Below are positions 1-9,798 of a DNA stretch of 64,000 nucleotides, piece after piece. Origin of the DNA: an uncultured Granulosicoccaceae bacterium. GTDB taxonomy: Bacteria; Pseudomonadota; Gammaproteobacteria; Granulosicoccales; Granulosicoccaceae. The stretch lies in contig CALGLE010000010.1 of NCBI GenBank assembly GCA_937930305.1, forward strand, positions 62,001-126,000, read 5' to 3'. Numbering within the stretch: the first letter of the stretch is position 1; the number at the start of each line of letters is the position of its first letter. Made by a program: the position numbers and the translations under genes. The notes under the pieces are model-generated. The model made no database searches, had not been told where the DNA came from, and saw only the letters and a program-made list of their open reading frames with translations.

Positions 1-134
1 CACGTTTTCAAGTAGAAATTATTCCTCAAGCGGTTACCTACGTTGGATACCGTCGCATGCAGTTCGACACCAACGATTTTAACAACGTGCGATTAGATCG
101 CAGCGTGCATCTAGGCATTAAGCTGACGTTCTAG
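1..134 (+). CDS. C-terminal end of an outer-membrane beta-barrel protein (partial)
   Basis: The reading frame is open from base 3 and stops at 132-134; the start lies upstream of the window. The 43 visible residues alternate polar and hydrophobic positions and end in ...GIKLTF, with the terminal Phe that the BAM machinery recognises in Gram-negative outer-membrane proteins. The style resembles YfaZ-like small barrels, but the fragment is too short to name a family. It ends 14 bases before mazG. Confidence 0.6.
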   Translation, partial: RFQVEIIPQAVTYVGYRRMQFDTNDFNNVRLDRSVHLGIKLTF

Positions 135-148
135 TTCCCGCATCGTTT

Positions 149-937
149 ATGTCAATCGAGCGCCTATTGGATGTGATGCAGCGCTTGCGTGATCCGAAAG
201 ACGGTTGTGAGTGGGACCTTGCCCAAGATTTCTCAACCATTGCGCCCTATACCTTAGAAGAAGCGTATGAGGTAGTGGACGCCATACAGCGTTCAGACTT
301 AAACGACCTTAAAGATGAATTAGGCGACTTGCTGTTGCAAGTGGTGTTTCATTCGCAAATGGCCAGCGAACAAAACGCGTTTGATTTTGATGATGTGGTG
401 ACCGGCATCGTGGATAAAATGGTGCGACGCCATCCTCATGTGTTTGGCGATACGGTGTTTAAAGATACCGCTGAAATGAAAGCTTCGTGGGAGGCCACCA
501 AAGCGCAAGAACGCGCCGATAAAGTGGGCTCATCATCCGAGTCGATTGCATCTACTCTAGATGGCATCGCTATGGCGTTACCCGCCTTAAAGCGAGCCGA
601 TAAAATTCAAAAACGTGCGGCCAGAATTGGGTTTGATTGGCCAGAGGCCGAACCCATCTTTGGCAAAATTGAAGAAGAAACGGCAGAAGTTAGGGAAGCT
701 GTGGCTTCTAATAACCGTGCAGCCATGGAAGATGAATTGGGCGATTTGCTCTTCTCTGTAGTTAACCTAACCCGTCACTATGAAATTGATGCAGAAACTG
801 CGTTGTCACGAGCTAATGAGAAATTCAGTTCCCGTTTTCGTGCCGTGGAGCAATTGGCAAGAGAGCAGGACGCTGACATGAGTGCGATGACTTTAGCGGA
901 ATTGGATGCCCTGTGGGATTTGGCGAAGCGCGGTTAA
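149..937 (+). CDS. mazG: Nucleoside triphosphate pyrophosphohydrolase MazG
   Basis: MazG hydrolyses NTPs and dNTPs to the monophosphate and pyrophosphate in the cytoplasm; it is linked to nucleotide-pool cleaning and to lowering ppGpp under starvation. The 262-residue length matches the two-domain family. The first MazG domain (about residues 5-115) shows CEWDLAQ, the EEAYEVVDAI helix and DELGDLLLQVVFHSQ. The second (about 160-255) repeats the plan with EEETAEVREA and DELGDLLFSVVNLTR. These paired E..E and D..D residues are the magnesium-binding sites of the all-alpha NTP pyrophosphatase fold. The ATG at 149 gives the standard N-terminus. Confidence 0.95.
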   Translation: MSIERLLDVMQRLRDPKDGCEWDLAQDFSTIAPYTLEEAYEVVDAIQRSDLNDLKDELGDLLLQVVFHSQMASEQNAFDFDDVVTGIVDKMVRRHPHVFGDTVFKDTAEMKASWEATKAQERADKVGSSSESIASTLDGIAMALPALKRADKIQKRAARIGFDWPEAEPIFGKIEEETAEVREAVASNNRAAMEDELGDLLFSVVNLTRHYEIDAETALSRANEKFSSRFRAVEQLAREQDADMSAMTLAELDALWDLAKRG

Positions 938-1323
938 GGTTTAATGGCCGCTATGATGAAAGGTCAAATGGACAAAGGTGTTCCGTCTATGTTGAACAGG
1001 CTGAATAACGTTTGGGTGTGTTTACTTGAGAATGAAAAGACATAAAAAGGCGTTTTCAAGGCTGATTATGTTTTGACCACCGTTACCTTTCGTAACAGTA
1101 CGAGCAAGCTTTCACAAAACGAGCGGTTCTCAGTATCCTGAAGTCGTCTTAACTGATTGTATTTATTGGAGTAAATCTAATTTGGACTCCTGAACACTGG
1201 CCCTCTATTATGTTTGTGTTCACAAGGCTCTCTGCTAGACACGGCCTTTGACGAATATTTGCAGCGACGGCTGCCAATTCATAACTATTCACGGGCCCAC
1301 TCCCGGAGGAGATTAACTAAGCA
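938..1323 (+). other. Intergenic region upstream of the ABC importer
   Basis: This 386-base stretch has no convincing ORF. It separates mazG from the importer operon and should hold that operon's promoter and leader. A purine-rich ribosome-binding sequence, GGAGGAG at 1305-1311, lies ahead of the ATG at 1324, a little further away than usual. No riboswitch or tRNA was recognised. Confidence 0.5.
1182..1211 (+). promoter_or_regulatory. Candidate sigma-70 promoter for the ABC importer operon
   Basis: TTGGAC at 1182-1187 and TATTAT at 1206-1211 are separated by 18 bases. Both are close to the -35 and -10 consensus and lie about 110 bases ahead of the binding-protein gene. Other hexamers in this AT-rich leader could serve, so this is only a candidate. 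Confidence 0.35.
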
Positions 1324-2676
1324 ATGAGCTCTAAAAACAATCTTTTAAATAAACCTGTAACGCGACGTTCAGTTTTGAAGGCGTCAGCTGCCACTGCAAC
1401 CGTTATGGCTGCTCCTATGATCATTCCAAGTACCGCTTACGGGTATGCGAATGAGCCAAAAGGCGCTGCAGTCACATTAGGTTTCAATGTGCCGCAAAGT
1501 GGTGCGTACGCGGATGAGGGTGCGGATGAATTACGTGCGTATGAACTCGCTGTGGAACACCTAAATGGTGGCGGCGACGGCGGCATGATGGGTACGTTCT
1601 CATCAAAAGTGCTCAAGGGCAACGGCATTTTAGGTCGTAAAGTTGAGTACGTCACCGGTGATACTCAAACCAAGCCAGACGCAGCACGTGCATCAGCTCG
1701 TTCGATGATCGAGAAAGACGGCGCGATTATGATCACAGGTGGTTCATCATCGGGTGTTGCGGTAGCCGTTCAGGGTTTATGTCAAGAAGCAGGTGTTATT
1801 TTCATGGCCGGCCTGACACACTCAAACGACACAACTGGTAAGGATAAGAAGGCGAACGGATTCCGTCACTTCTTCAACTCTTACATGTCAGGTGCAGCAC
1901 TTGCGCCAATCCTAGGCGATAACTACGGTAAAGACCGTAAGGCGTATCACCTAACTGCTGACTACAACTGGGGTTACACCACAGAAGAAGCGGTACGTAC
2001 CTCTACAGAAGCGATGGGTTGGGAAACTGTTGCAGCGGTTAAGACGCCGTTGTCACAAACTGACTTCTCTTCGTATGTTGCTCCTGTTCAAGCCTCTGGC
2101 GCTGACGTCTTGGTTCTTAACCACTACGGCGCAAACATGGTTAACTCGTTAACGTCTGCGGTTCAGTTCGGTCTGCGTGGCGCGCAAGTTAACGGTAAGA
2201 GCCTTGAAATCGTGGTACCTCTGTACTCTCGCTTAATGGCGAAAGGTGCGGGTGAAAACGTTAAGGGCATCTTCGGTTCTACCAACTGGCACTGGTCACT
2301 GACTGATGAAGGTTCTAAAGCATTCGTTAGATCGTTCGGTGAAAAATACGGCTTCCCTCCCAGTCAGGCAGCTCACACTTGCTACGTGCAGACGCTTCTG
2401 TATGCAGATGCGTGTGAACGTGCAGGCTCTCACGATCCATGCGCAGTTGCTGAAGCACTAGAAGGCTTTGAATTTGATGGTCTAGGTAACGGTCCTACTC
2501 TGTACCGTGCTGAAGATCACCAGTGCTTCAAAGACGTTCTGGTAGTGAAGGGTAAAGAGAACCCATCTTCAGAATTTGATTTACTTGAAATCGTGGAAGT
2601 GACGCCTGCAGCACAGGTTACTTATGACGCGTCAATTTTTGGCGGTGAGCTAGGTAGCTGCAACTCAGGTGCGTAA
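1324..2676 (+). CDS. Tat-type periplasmic substrate-binding protein of a branched-chain amino-acid-family ABC importer
   Basis: This captures the ligand in the periplasm for the permeases and ATPases encoded downstream. The 450-residue protein begins with a twin-arginine motif, TRRSVLK, followed by an Ala-rich hydrophobic stretch, so export in folded form by Tat is likely. The mature part follows the type I periplasmic-binding (LivJ/LivK, Peripla_BP_6) plan: an opening strand VTLGFNVPQSGAYADEG, then GRKVEYVTGDTQTKPDAA and a GGSSSGVAVAVQ ligand loop. It is longer than LivK (about 370 residues). It is first in a five-gene operon with a 120-base gap, holding a strong hairpin, before the first permease. 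The ligand is not evident; amino acids, urea, amides and aromatic acids all occur in this family. Confidence 0.85.
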   Translation: MSSKNNLLNKPVTRRSVLKASAATATVMAAPMIIPSTAYGYANEPKGAAVTLGFNVPQSGAYADEGADELRAYELAVEHLNGGGDGGMMGTFSSKVLKGNGILGRKVEYVTGDTQTKPDAARASARSMIEKDGAIMITGGSSSGVAVAVQGLCQEAGVIFMAGLTHSNDTTGKDKKANGFRHFFNSYMSGAALAPILGDNYGKDRKAYHLTADYNWGYTTEEAVRTSTEAMGWETVAAVKTPLSQTDFSSYVAPVQASGADVLVLNHYGANMVNSLTSAVQFGLRGAQVNGKSLEIVVPLYSRLMAKGAGENVKGIFGSTNWHWSLTDEGSKAFVRSFGEKYGFPPSQAAHTCYVQTLLYADACERAGSHDPCAVAEALEGFEFDGLGNGPTLYRAEDHQCFKDVLVVKGKENPSSEFDLLEIVEVTPAAQVTYDASIFGGELGSCNSGA

Positions 2677-2688
2677 GCGGTAAGAAGA

Positions 2689-2723
2689 TGCGCCGGTTCA
2701 ACTTCGTAAGTTGGGTCGGCGCA
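2689..2723 (+). promoter_or_regulatory. Stem-loop between binding-protein and permease genes
   Basis: A 15-base-pair stem, including three G-U pairs, is formed by 2689-2703 and 2709-2723 around a five-base loop. No U-run follows, so it is probably not a full terminator. Hairpins in this position in ABC importer operons are known to protect the binding-protein mRNA or dampen downstream transcription, giving excess binding protein over permease. Confidence 0.6.
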
Positions 2724-2796
2724 ATTTCGTATAACTCTAAGTATTAACATTCAATTTTCCCAGTGTGGTCTCCTGGGCTCAGACACAAGATAAATC

Positions 2797-3834
2797 ATGG
2801 AACTCTCCGCAATTTTGCTTCAGGTGCTTAACGGCCTGGACAAGGGAAGCGCCTACGCATTGATTGCATTGGGGTTGACCTTAATATTCGGTACCTTAGG
2901 CGTGGTGAACTTCGCTCACGGTGCGCTATTCATGATCGGTGCGTTTTGCGCGGTAACAACGCAACGGCTGTTATCAATTTCAACGATTACGATTGATGAA
3001 ACTAAAACCGACTTTTTAGGTAAACCTTTACAAATAAAAACGCCCATCGTGGAAAGCTGGTTTGGAGAGTCGGTGGGACAAGCGCTTATCGATTGGTCAG
3101 TGCCGCTGGCGATACTACTTACGATCCCAGTCATGCTCATCATTGGATTCGTTATGGAACGAGGCCTCATTAAGCACTTTTACAAGCGCCCGCACTCAGA
3201 TCAAATTCTTGTCACGTTTGGTTTGGCGATTGTGCTGCAGGAGTTAATCAAAGCCTACTTTGGAGCCAACCAGATTCCTGCTCCTGCGCCTTCAGTCTTT
3301 ATTGGTTCTTTTGACTTTGGCGCTTTGATTGGTATGGATGCTGGCAAGTTGCTGTATCCCTATTGGCGAATTGTATACTTCTGTTTTGCATTGCTCATCA
3401 TTGGTTTAGTCTTTGCTTTCCTGCAATTCACGACATTTGGCATGGTGGTGCGAGCAGGTATGGCCGATCGAGAAACGGTTGGATTGTTGGGAATTGATAT
3501 CGACAAACGTTTCACCATTATGTTTGGTATCGCAGCAGCGGTCGCAGGCCTCGCCGGTGTGATGTACACCCCCATCAACTCTCCAAGTTATACCTTCGGA
3601 ACAGACTTTCTGGTTATTTCATTCGTTGTCGTGGTAGTGGGAGGCATGGGCTCGTTAGGCGGGGCCGTTTTGGCGGGTTTTGTCTTGGGCATTCTTGAAA
3701 GTTTTGCGTCCATGCGCCAGGTGATCGAATTCATACCCGGCATCAATCAGGTGGTTATCTATCTGGTGGCAATCGTGATTTTATTGGTTAGGCCGCGCGG
3801 GCTTCTGGGCCGCAAAGGCGTGATGGAGAGCTAA
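2797..3834 (+). CDS. livH: Branched-chain amino-acid-type ABC importer, LivH-family permease
   Basis: This is the first of two inner-membrane permeases. The 345-residue protein opens with [20 protein letters not shown] and then [20 protein letters not shown], the conserved beginning of LivH. At least seven further hydrophobic segments follow, with the [13 protein letters not shown] signature near the C-terminus. A polar insertion at about residues 60-95, between the first and second hydrophobic regions, makes it longer than E. coli LivH (about 308) and is typical of urea, amide and aromatic-acid relatives. The symbol marks the family, not a proven substrate. The stop is one base before the next start. 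Confidence 0.85.
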   Translation: MELSAILLQVLNGLDKGSAYALIALGLTLIFGTLGVVNFAHGALFMIGAFCAVTTQRLLSISTITIDETKTDFLGKPLQIKTPIVESWFGESVGQALIDWSVPLAILLTIPVMLIIGFVMERGLIKHFYKRPHSDQILVTFGLAIVLQELIKAYFGANQIPAPAPSVFIGSFDFGALIGMDAGKLLYPYWRIVYFCFALLIIGLVFAFLQFTTFGMVVRAGMADRETVGLLGIDIDKRFTIMFGIAAAVAGLAGVMYTPINSPSYTFGTDFLVISFVVVVVGGMGSLGGAVLAGFVLGILESFASMRQVIEFIPGINQVVIYLVAIVILLVRPRGLLGRKGVMES

Positions 3835-3835
3835 A

Positions 3836-4999
3836 GTGTTAGGTTTAAGCAGAAATGATTTCCTGATGCTGCTGCTTGTTTTATTTTTAGTGGCAGCGGC
3901 TCCCATATTGTTGAACCCGTTTCCTGAAGGATCAAGCCTTGCTCAGTTCAACGCAGGCTATCCTGATTTGATGCAACGTTTTTTAATTTTTGGCATCTTT
4001 GCGGTTGGCTTTAATATTCTCTTCGGGCTTACCGGTTACCTAAGTTTTGGGCATGCAGCCTTTTTAGGGGCGGGAAGTTACGCCGGTGTGTGGATGCTAA
4101 AACTTCTCACCATCAACGTTATCCCCGCTATTTTAATGTCCACCATCGTGGCGGGCGTTTTCTCGCTGTTAATTGGCTACATCTCATTACGACGCTCCGG
4201 AATTTACTTCTCTATTTTGACTTTAGCGTTTGCACAGATGTCTTTTGCACTAGCATCTTCGGTGCTGCAGCCGATCACAGGAGGTGAAACGGGCTTGCAA
4301 ACAAACTTAAACGATCCTCGAATTCTGGATGGAGCTAACACTAGCGGCAACATTCCAGCACCTTCTTTGTTCGGTTTTGAGATGCGCGAGAGTATTCAGG
4401 TGCCGATGGGCGATTGGCTTTGGACGTTTAACGTAGGCTACTACGTGTGTGCCTTCGTATTGTTAATCGCGTTCTACATCGCCATACGCATTTTTCGTTC
4501 TCCCTTCGGCATGATGCTAAAAGCGGTGAAATCCAACAACGAGCGATTGAGTTACACCGGAATTAACCCTCGCCCTTACACGCTGGCTGCATTCGTTATA
4601 TCCGGTATGTACGCAGGCTTAGCCGGTGGATTAATGGTCGCGATGGATCCATTGGCAGGTTCTGAGCGCATGCAATGGACAGCGTCTGGTGAGGTGGTGT
4701 TGATGACCATACTCGGTGGTGTGGGTACGGTGCTCGGACCAGTCATTGGTGCTGGCATTATTAAGTATTTCGAAAACATCTTTTCGAAAATCAACGACAA
4801 CATGTTGCAAAGCTGGTTTGCGTTCATGCCTGATGGATTGGAAAGCTTTATGGTGGCGGTAGTTCATCCGTTCGTCGGTAAAGGTTGGCACTTGTCCTTA
4901 GGTTTAATGTTCATGCTGGCGATCATCTTCTTACCGGGTGGATTGATCGGCGGGATAGACAGTGTTTATCGTCGTATCTTCAAAAAGCGTGCGCAATAG
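3836..4999 (+). CDS. livM: Branched-chain amino-acid-type ABC importer, LivM-family permease
   Basis: This is the second inner-membrane permease, 387 residues. The GTG start at 3836 follows the livH stop directly, implying translational coupling. Family signatures are [20 protein letters not shown] near residue 55, [18 protein letters not shown] near 120 and the EAA-like [14 protein letters not shown] near 300. About nine hydrophobic segments are visible. It pairs with the LivH-type subunit to form the translocation channel and docks the two ATPases encoded next. Confidence 0.85.
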   Translation: MLGLSRNDFLMLLLVLFLVAAAPILLNPFPEGSSLAQFNAGYPDLMQRFLIFGIFAVGFNILFGLTGYLSFGHAAFLGAGSYAGVWMLKLLTINVIPAILMSTIVAGVFSLLIGYISLRRSGIYFSILTLAFAQMSFALASSVLQPITGGETGLQTNLNDPRILDGANTSGNIPAPSLFGFEMRESIQVPMGDWLWTFNVGYYVCAFVLLIAFYIAIRIFRSPFGMMLKAVKSNNERLSYTGINPRPYTLAAFVISGMYAGLAGGLMVAMDPLAGSERMQWTASGEVVLMTILGGVGTVLGPVIGAGIIKYFENIFSKINDNMLQSWFAFMPDGLESFMVAVVHPFVGKGWHLSLGLMFMLAIIFLPGGLIGGIDSVYRRIFKKRAQ

Positions 5000-5008
5000 G
5001 AGAAGACG

Positions 5009-5767
5009 ATGGCAGTTGCATTAGAAGTTAAAGGCGTTAACAAGCGCTTTGGTGGTCTTCAGGCACTTAACGATGTGAATCTATTGGTTGATGAAGGCCG
5101 CATTCACGCGATTATAGGGCCCAATGGTGCTGGAAAATCCACATTGTTGAATACCTTTATTGGCCGCTTAAAACCAGACAGCGGTTCAGTCATGTTTGAT
5201 GGTAAAAACCTGATTGGTAAGTTGCCGCATCAAATCAACCAGATTGGTGTGTCGCGGGTATTTCAAACCCCTGAAATATTTGCTGATTTGAGCGTGATTG
5301 AAAATGTCATGATTCCGGCTCTTGCACATCGTGACGGTATTTTCGAACTGAATGCGTGGAAACCAATGCGGAAAGAGACGAACATCCGCCAAAAGGCAAT
5401 CGATGTTTTAGAAGACTTGGGCATGGAAGATAAGTTGGAAATGACAGCATCTTCGATGTCTCGAGGGGACAAGCGACGCTTGGAAATGGCAATGGGTTTG
5501 GTTCAAGAACCCAAGCTATTGTTGTTGGACGAACCCACTGCGGGAATGAGTCGAGCTGATACAAACAATACGATTGAAGTGTTGAAGCACATCGGTGACA
5601 GTCGCGGTCTAACGATGATTATCATTGAGCATGACATGCACGTAGTATTCAGCTTGGCGCAAAAAATCAGTGTGTTGGCACAAGGCACGGTGATTGTTGA
5701 AGATGCACCAGAGAACATTAAAGGTAACCCTAAGGTTCAAGAAGCCTACTTGGGAGGTGCACATTGA
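5009..5767 (+). CDS. livG: ABC importer ATP-binding protein, LivG family
   Basis: This cytoplasmic ATPase drives the importer. The 252 residues carry Walker A GPNGAGKST near residue 37, a Q-loop in SRVFQTPEIF, a divergent signature (MSRGDKRRLEMAMGL in place of LSYGQQR) near 150, Walker B LLLLDEPTAGMS and the switch His in IIIEHDMHVVF. The C-terminal VQEAYLGG is typical of LivG/UrtD. The ATG at 5009 follows an AGGAGAAG ribosome-binding site. The last four bases overlap the next gene. Confidence 0.88.
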   Translation: MAVALEVKGVNKRFGGLQALNDVNLLVDEGRIHAIIGPNGAGKSTLLNTFIGRLKPDSGSVMFDGKNLIGKLPHQINQIGVSRVFQTPEIFADLSVIENVMIPALAHRDGIFELNAWKPMRKETNIRQKAIDVLEDLGMEDKLEMTASSMSRGDKRRLEMAMGLVQEPKLLLLDEPTAGMSRADTNNTIEVLKHIGDSRGLTMIIIEHDMHVVFSLAQKISVLAQGTVIVEDAPENIKGNPKVQEAYLGGAH

Positions 5768-6501
5768 GCGCAACGCAAGCCACGTCTAATTCGGCGGACG
5801 CCTACTTTGATTGTAAAGACATTCACTCTTACTACGGTGAAAGTTATATTGTTCAGGGAGTTAGCTTCAGCATTAAAGAAGGAGAAATTCTTGCTCTGCT
5901 TGGCCGAAACGGTGCGGGTAAATCTTCCACGCTTCGAACCATCTCACGACTGGATGACCCTCAATTAAAGCAAGGTGAGATCTGGTTAGACGGTCAGCCG
6001 CTGCACAAAATGAAAAGCCATGAGGCATCGGTTGCGGGCGTTGGGTTGGTTCCAGAAGATCGGCGCATCATTCCTGGCTTAACAGTTGAGGAGAATATTA
6101 AGCTTGCGCAAATTGTTGAACCTGTTGGTTGGTCGATTGAGCAAATTTATGATTTGTTCCCACGTCTCGGTGAGCGTCGAAAGCAGGAAGGTATTACTCT
6201 ATCCGGTGGTGAACAGCAGATGCTGGCGATCGGGCGAGCTTTGTCTAGAGGCTTAAAGTTGTTATTGTTGGATGAGCCTTACGAAGGCTTAGCGCCAGTT
6301 ATCGTACAAGAGATTGAGAAGACGCTGCAGTACATCCGCTCTCAAGGGATGACAACGATCATCGTTGAGCAAAATGCTGTGGCTGCTTTGAAATTAGCTG
6401 ATCGCGCCGTCATTCTAGATACGGGGCAATTAGTTTACGAAGGTAATGCGAAAGAGGTATTAGAAAATGAACAGTTGAGACAGGAATATCTCGCCATTTA
6501 A
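5764..6501 (+). CDS. livF: ABC importer ATP-binding protein, LivF family
   Basis: This is the partner ATPase of the LivG-type subunit, 245 residues. It starts with TTG at 5764, overlapping the previous stop by four bases. Walker A is GRNGAGKSS, the signature is ITLSGGEQQMLAIGRALSR, Walker B is LLLLDEPYEGLAP and the switch His is replaced in IIVEQNAVAAL, where Gln-Asn is usual for LivF. VGLVPEDRRIIPGLTVEEN is a family-typical loop. It is the last gene of the operon; a terminator follows 40 bases later. Confidence 0.88.
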   Translation: MSATQATSNSADAYFDCKDIHSYYGESYIVQGVSFSIKEGEILALLGRNGAGKSSTLRTISRLDDPQLKQGEIWLDGQPLHKMKSHEASVAGVGLVPEDRRIIPGLTVEENIKLAQIVEPVGWSIEQIYDLFPRLGERRKQEGITLSGGEQQMLAIGRALSRGLKLLLLDEPYEGLAPVIVQEIEKTLQYIRSQGMTTIIVEQNAVAALKLADRAVILDTGQLVYEGNAKEVLENEQLRQEYLAI

Positions 6502-6541
6502 CGCAATACTTTCAATAAAAGCGCTCAAGCACTTTGAATAT

Positions 6542-6572
6542 GCCTGGCTCAATGTGAGCTGGGCATTTTTTT
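6542..6572 (+). terminator. Rho-independent terminator of the ABC importer operon
   Basis: A ten-base-pair stem (6542-6551 with 6555-6564, two G-U pairs) with a three-base loop is followed by a run of seven T. It lies 40 bases after livF and ahead of a convergent gene. Confidence 0.8.
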
Positions 6573-6610
6573 GTCCTTAGAAAAGTGCGAATAAGCCGTG
6601 AGTGCTTGTA

Positions 6611-7861
6611 TCAGCTTCGCAGCTTAACCCAACGGCTTGCCCGAAACGGGGTTAAATCAATATCGGTCTTTTCACCACTTATCAATTGTGCTAACAATTT
6701 CCCGGTGATTGGTCCGCTCATTAATCCGATGTGTTGATGGCCAAACGCCATCCAACATTTTTCATGGGCGGGTGCTTTATCAATTATGGGGCGGCTGTCG
6801 GGTAAGGTGGGCCGCGCCCCGCGCCAAATAGGATCTTTGGTTGGACCTTCCAGTGGAAACGCTTCGTAGGCTCTTGGGATAACTTGTTTCAATTGCTTCG
6901 GTGTAGATGGGGCATCGCGTTGCGCAAGTTCAACGCCAGAGGTAATCCGAATACCCGCTTCCATCGGCGCCATGATGTAGCCTGCGTCCACATCGTGCAG
7001 GGTTCGGTTAAGTACGGCATCCCCTTGTGGATGAAAGTGCTGATGGTAGCCGCGCTCTACGCCAAGCAGCACTTTGTAACCGAGTGGCTGCAATACATCA
7101 GCGCTCCATGGCCCTGCGGTAATAACCAGGCGCGTCGCGTGCAGGGTTTGCTCACCTTCTAGAATAAACTGATCATTCTTATGTGTGACCGTGTTTATAT
7201 TGGTTTGGAGTAAGGTGCCACCATCGGCAACAAACTGCTGTGCATACTCTTTAATTAGTTCCCCAGGGTTGTTCACTTGGGCGCTGTCGGTTAATAAAAA
7301 ACCAGCACGGAAAATTCGATTAAGTGAGGGCTCTAAGTCGTACACCTCGTCCGCGCTAAGTGCTTCAACGCCGATACCGTATTGCTTGTAAAGCGAGCCG
7401 TCGAATCCATTAGTGTCGAAGCCTTCGGTGGTACGAAATACTTTCAGCCAACCGCGTTCGCTTAGCCGGTGCATATTGCCAGCGCGTTGCATTAAGGCTC
7501 GATGTTCATCCAAAGCGCCAGCACAGAGTTGATTCAAAGCGGCCGAAGTTTCCAGCGTGGCTTTTTTATTGGCGTGCTTTAAAAACTGCAGCAGCCAAGG
7601 AAATTCTTTTACTACATGGGCCCAGCTGTATCGCACCTGTGGGGTGTTGTTTAACAAATAATGCGGTAAAGATTTCCACAGATGGTGATTGTTATAGGGG
7701 ATGAACGAGCTGGCATTGATGACCCCAGCGTTACCGAATGAGGTTTCGGATGCGGGTTTGGCTTTGTCGATGAGGGTGACTTGCCAGCCGCGTTGTTGTA
7801 AGTGAAGGGCTGTGCCTACCCCAACAGAACCTGCACCGAGTACTGTGATTGATCGTTCCAT
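6611..7861 (-). CDS. DadA-like FAD-dependent D-amino-acid dehydrogenase family protein
   Basis: Members of this DAO/DadA family oxidise D-amino or imino acids to the 2-oxo acid and pass electrons to the quinone pool. The 416 residues begin with an FAD Rossmann fingerprint, ITVLGAGSVGVGTALHLQQRG, followed by an acidic residue in TLIDKAKP. Then comes TSFGNAGVI, the conserved flavin-contact segment of DadA. The C-terminal part has WRGARPTLPDSRPIIDKAP and a glycine-rich SGPITGKLLA. Length agrees with DadA (about 430). It is convergent with the amino-acid-type importer, so a shared substrate is possible but not shown. Confidence 0.8.
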   Translation of the reverse strand: MERSITVLGAGSVGVGTALHLQQRGWQVTLIDKAKPASETSFGNAGVINASSFIPYNNHHLWKSLPHYLLNNTPQVRYSWAHVVKEFPWLLQFLKHANKKATLETSAALNQLCAGALDEHRALMQRAGNMHRLSERGWLKVFRTTEGFDTNGFDGSLYKQYGIGVEALSADEVYDLEPSLNRIFRAGFLLTDSAQVNNPGELIKEYAQQFVADGGTLLQTNINTVTHKNDQFILEGEQTLHATRLVITAGPWSADVLQPLGYKVLLGVERGYHQHFHPQGDAVLNRTLHDVDAGYIMAPMEAGIRITSGVELAQRDAPSTPKQLKQVIPRAYEAFPLEGPTKDPIWRGARPTLPDSRPIIDKAPAHEKCWMAFGHQHIGLMSGPITGKLLAQLISGEKTDIDLTPFRASRWVKLRS

Positions 7862-7953
7862 GGCTCAATGGTACCTGAGCCTTGCGGGCTTACCCACCCC
7901 GCCGAGCAAAAAACATCAGTCTTTTCCAGGCAGGGTGATAATGTTTCTAGTTG

Positions 7954-9603
7954 CTACAGCCCGATGCTATTCACGTCGGCCATAATGTTGTTGGCTTTCT
8001 CGCTATCAAGAATGGTCAGCAATGAATTACGCTGTAGTGTACTGGTTATTTTTTTATCGTAGCTGTACACATCATCGCGGAAGTTCAACTTTCCGTCGCT
8101 GTCCACAAACGTGGTTACGTAAATAATGTGCGAATCAATATGGCGATCTAAGTCGTATTTATTGGTTTTCTTAGAGGCCAAGAAGTGATTGGTTCGCTCC
8201 TGCGATACACCATCGATTTGCATGATTAAAGAGGCTAAACGATTTGGATCATGCAGACGAACACAGCCGTGGCTGAATGCCCGACGTTCTCGGTTAAATA
8301 GTTTCTTCGCTTGTGTGTCGTGGAAATAAATAGCGTATTTGTTAGGCATTAAAATTTTCACATCACCTAAGGCGTTATCGTCCCCAGCTTTTTGTCGGAT
8401 AGTGTACGGAAATTTGTCTTGGTGATAAGCGCTAGGCTGAACCTCACTGAAAGGTACAACATAGGGTTTGCCGCCACTCCAAGCCAAAAGCTCGTAGTTG
8501 TTGCGCTGTAAGTAGCCAGGGTTTTTACGCTCTAACGGTACAAGCTCGTTGTTGGCAATACTGGCTGGTACTGTCCATGTTGGCGCTGCCACAACGTGTT
8601 TGATGGTTTCACTGAACATCGGAGTTTTGTGTTTGCGCTTACCAACCACAACGGCCATATCGGCTATTTTCTGTTCGCCGTTGTACATCCGTAAGCGAAA
8701 GTCAGGCACGTTTGCAATGACTCGTTGAAAACCTAGCTCGCGAGGCATCCAACGCCAGCGCTCCAAGCTTACGACAACGCGTGTGATGTCATCGTTCACC
8801 GAACGATTCATCGCAGCGATAGTTTTTTCGTTTAATTCACCGGTAGGGCTTATATGGTGGCGATTTTGAAATTCGATAACCGCCTCCTTGAATGATTCAT
8901 CAAACGTAAAGTCCACACCAGAATCGCCGGTATAGTCACCGGTCTCCAATAAGCGAAGCTTTGCGGCGCGAACGACTTCATGTTCATCGCCCACACTTAA
9001 TGAATTAACCGAAGGAACTTGGGTGCGTCCTAAGCCGGTGCTTTTTTCATGCATTAAGTTCCGCAGAACGTCTTGCAGCTGAACATAATCGTAGTGATTT
9101 GGGGCAATGTGGTTGAAGACATCGTCAATGCTACGTTCACCCGTTGCCAAGCTGTCGTAAAAGAAATTTGGCTTAATTTTGGGGGAGCTGCGAAAGTAGT
9201 TAGGCTGTACATCGCGACCCTCGACAAGGCTTGAGCCCAAATGCGCTGCCAATTTATAGAAAGCGCGGTCAAGGGTTGACTCCAATTCAGCCAGCACACG
9301 CTGTCGCTCATTCAGCGATAAGGTGCGGGTATTCGCTTGCTGGCTTAGTTCAGTAATTTTGTTTAACTGGTAATTCTCTGGATTTAAGCCGTGGTACAAG
9401 CTGTTCTGAATTTGTTGAACCAGCTGCTCCACATTTGCTGAAAGCTGACCCTGGCTATTCATCCACGGGCTATCGGCCACCTCGTAAATCACCTGCGCAT
9501 CGGATGAAGCTTCGACAGTGGATGAGACGGCGGGTGTGCTGGTCAAGAGTAGGGCAGTGCAAGCTGCGGCAAGCGCACAAGCTGAGACTTTCATGTTTTT
9601 CAT
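7954..9603 (-). CDS. L,D-transpeptidase of the YcbB/LdtD type
   Basis: Periplasmic L,D-transpeptidases make 3-3 cross-links in peptidoglycan or attach proteins to it. The ATG at 9603 gives a 549-residue protein with a clean signal peptide ending TPAVSS; a TTG at 9633 would add ten residues. A YcbB-type scaffold (about 30-200) precedes a peptidoglycan-binding domain (about 210-262) and the YkuD catalytic domain (about 300-500). The active-site motif SHGCVRLHDP puts the catalytic Cys near residue 446, with an upstream YFHDT. It is transcribed divergently from a protein with a C-terminal peptidoglycan-binding domain. Confidence 0.9.
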   Translation of the reverse strand: MKNMKVSACALAAACTALLLTSTPAVSSTVEASSDAQVIYEVADSPWMNSQGQLSANVEQLVQQIQNSLYHGLNPENYQLNKITELSQQANTRTLSLNERQRVLAELESTLDRAFYKLAAHLGSSLVEGRDVQPNYFRSSPKIKPNFFYDSLATGERSIDDVFNHIAPNHYDYVQLQDVLRNLMHEKSTGLGRTQVPSVNSLSVGDEHEVVRAAKLRLLETGDYTGDSGVDFTFDESFKEAVIEFQNRHHISPTGELNEKTIAAMNRSVNDDITRVVVSLERWRWMPRELGFQRVIANVPDFRLRMYNGEQKIADMAVVVGKRKHKTPMFSETIKHVVAAPTWTVPASIANNELVPLERKNPGYLQRNNYELLAWSGGKPYVVPFSEVQPSAYHQDKFPYTIRQKAGDDNALGDVKILMPNKYAIYFHDTQAKKLFNRERRAFSHGCVRLHDPNRLASLIMQIDGVSQERTNHFLASKKTNKYDLDRHIDSHIIYVTTFVDSDGKLNFRDDVYSYDKKITSTLQRNSLLTILDSEKANNIMADVNSIGL

Positions 9604-9798
9604 CGGTCTAGAACTCTTGTGGTTCTTTATCAAAAGGGCTGTCTGCGACCTCCGTGCAGTTCAGCAAGAGAACACCTATCCCCCCTTGGAACGACGCCAA
9701 TCGGGAAACCTGAATCCCCTCCTTTATGACAGTGAGACGCACCCGACATTTCGATTTGGCATGCTTCTTCCTTTTGTAACTGCAACACCCTCAACCCG

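Noticed and set aside
1324..6501. Importer as a urea (UrtABCDE) system
   Set aside because: The gene order is compatible, but the binding protein lacks recognisable UrtA text and no urease or urea genes are near.
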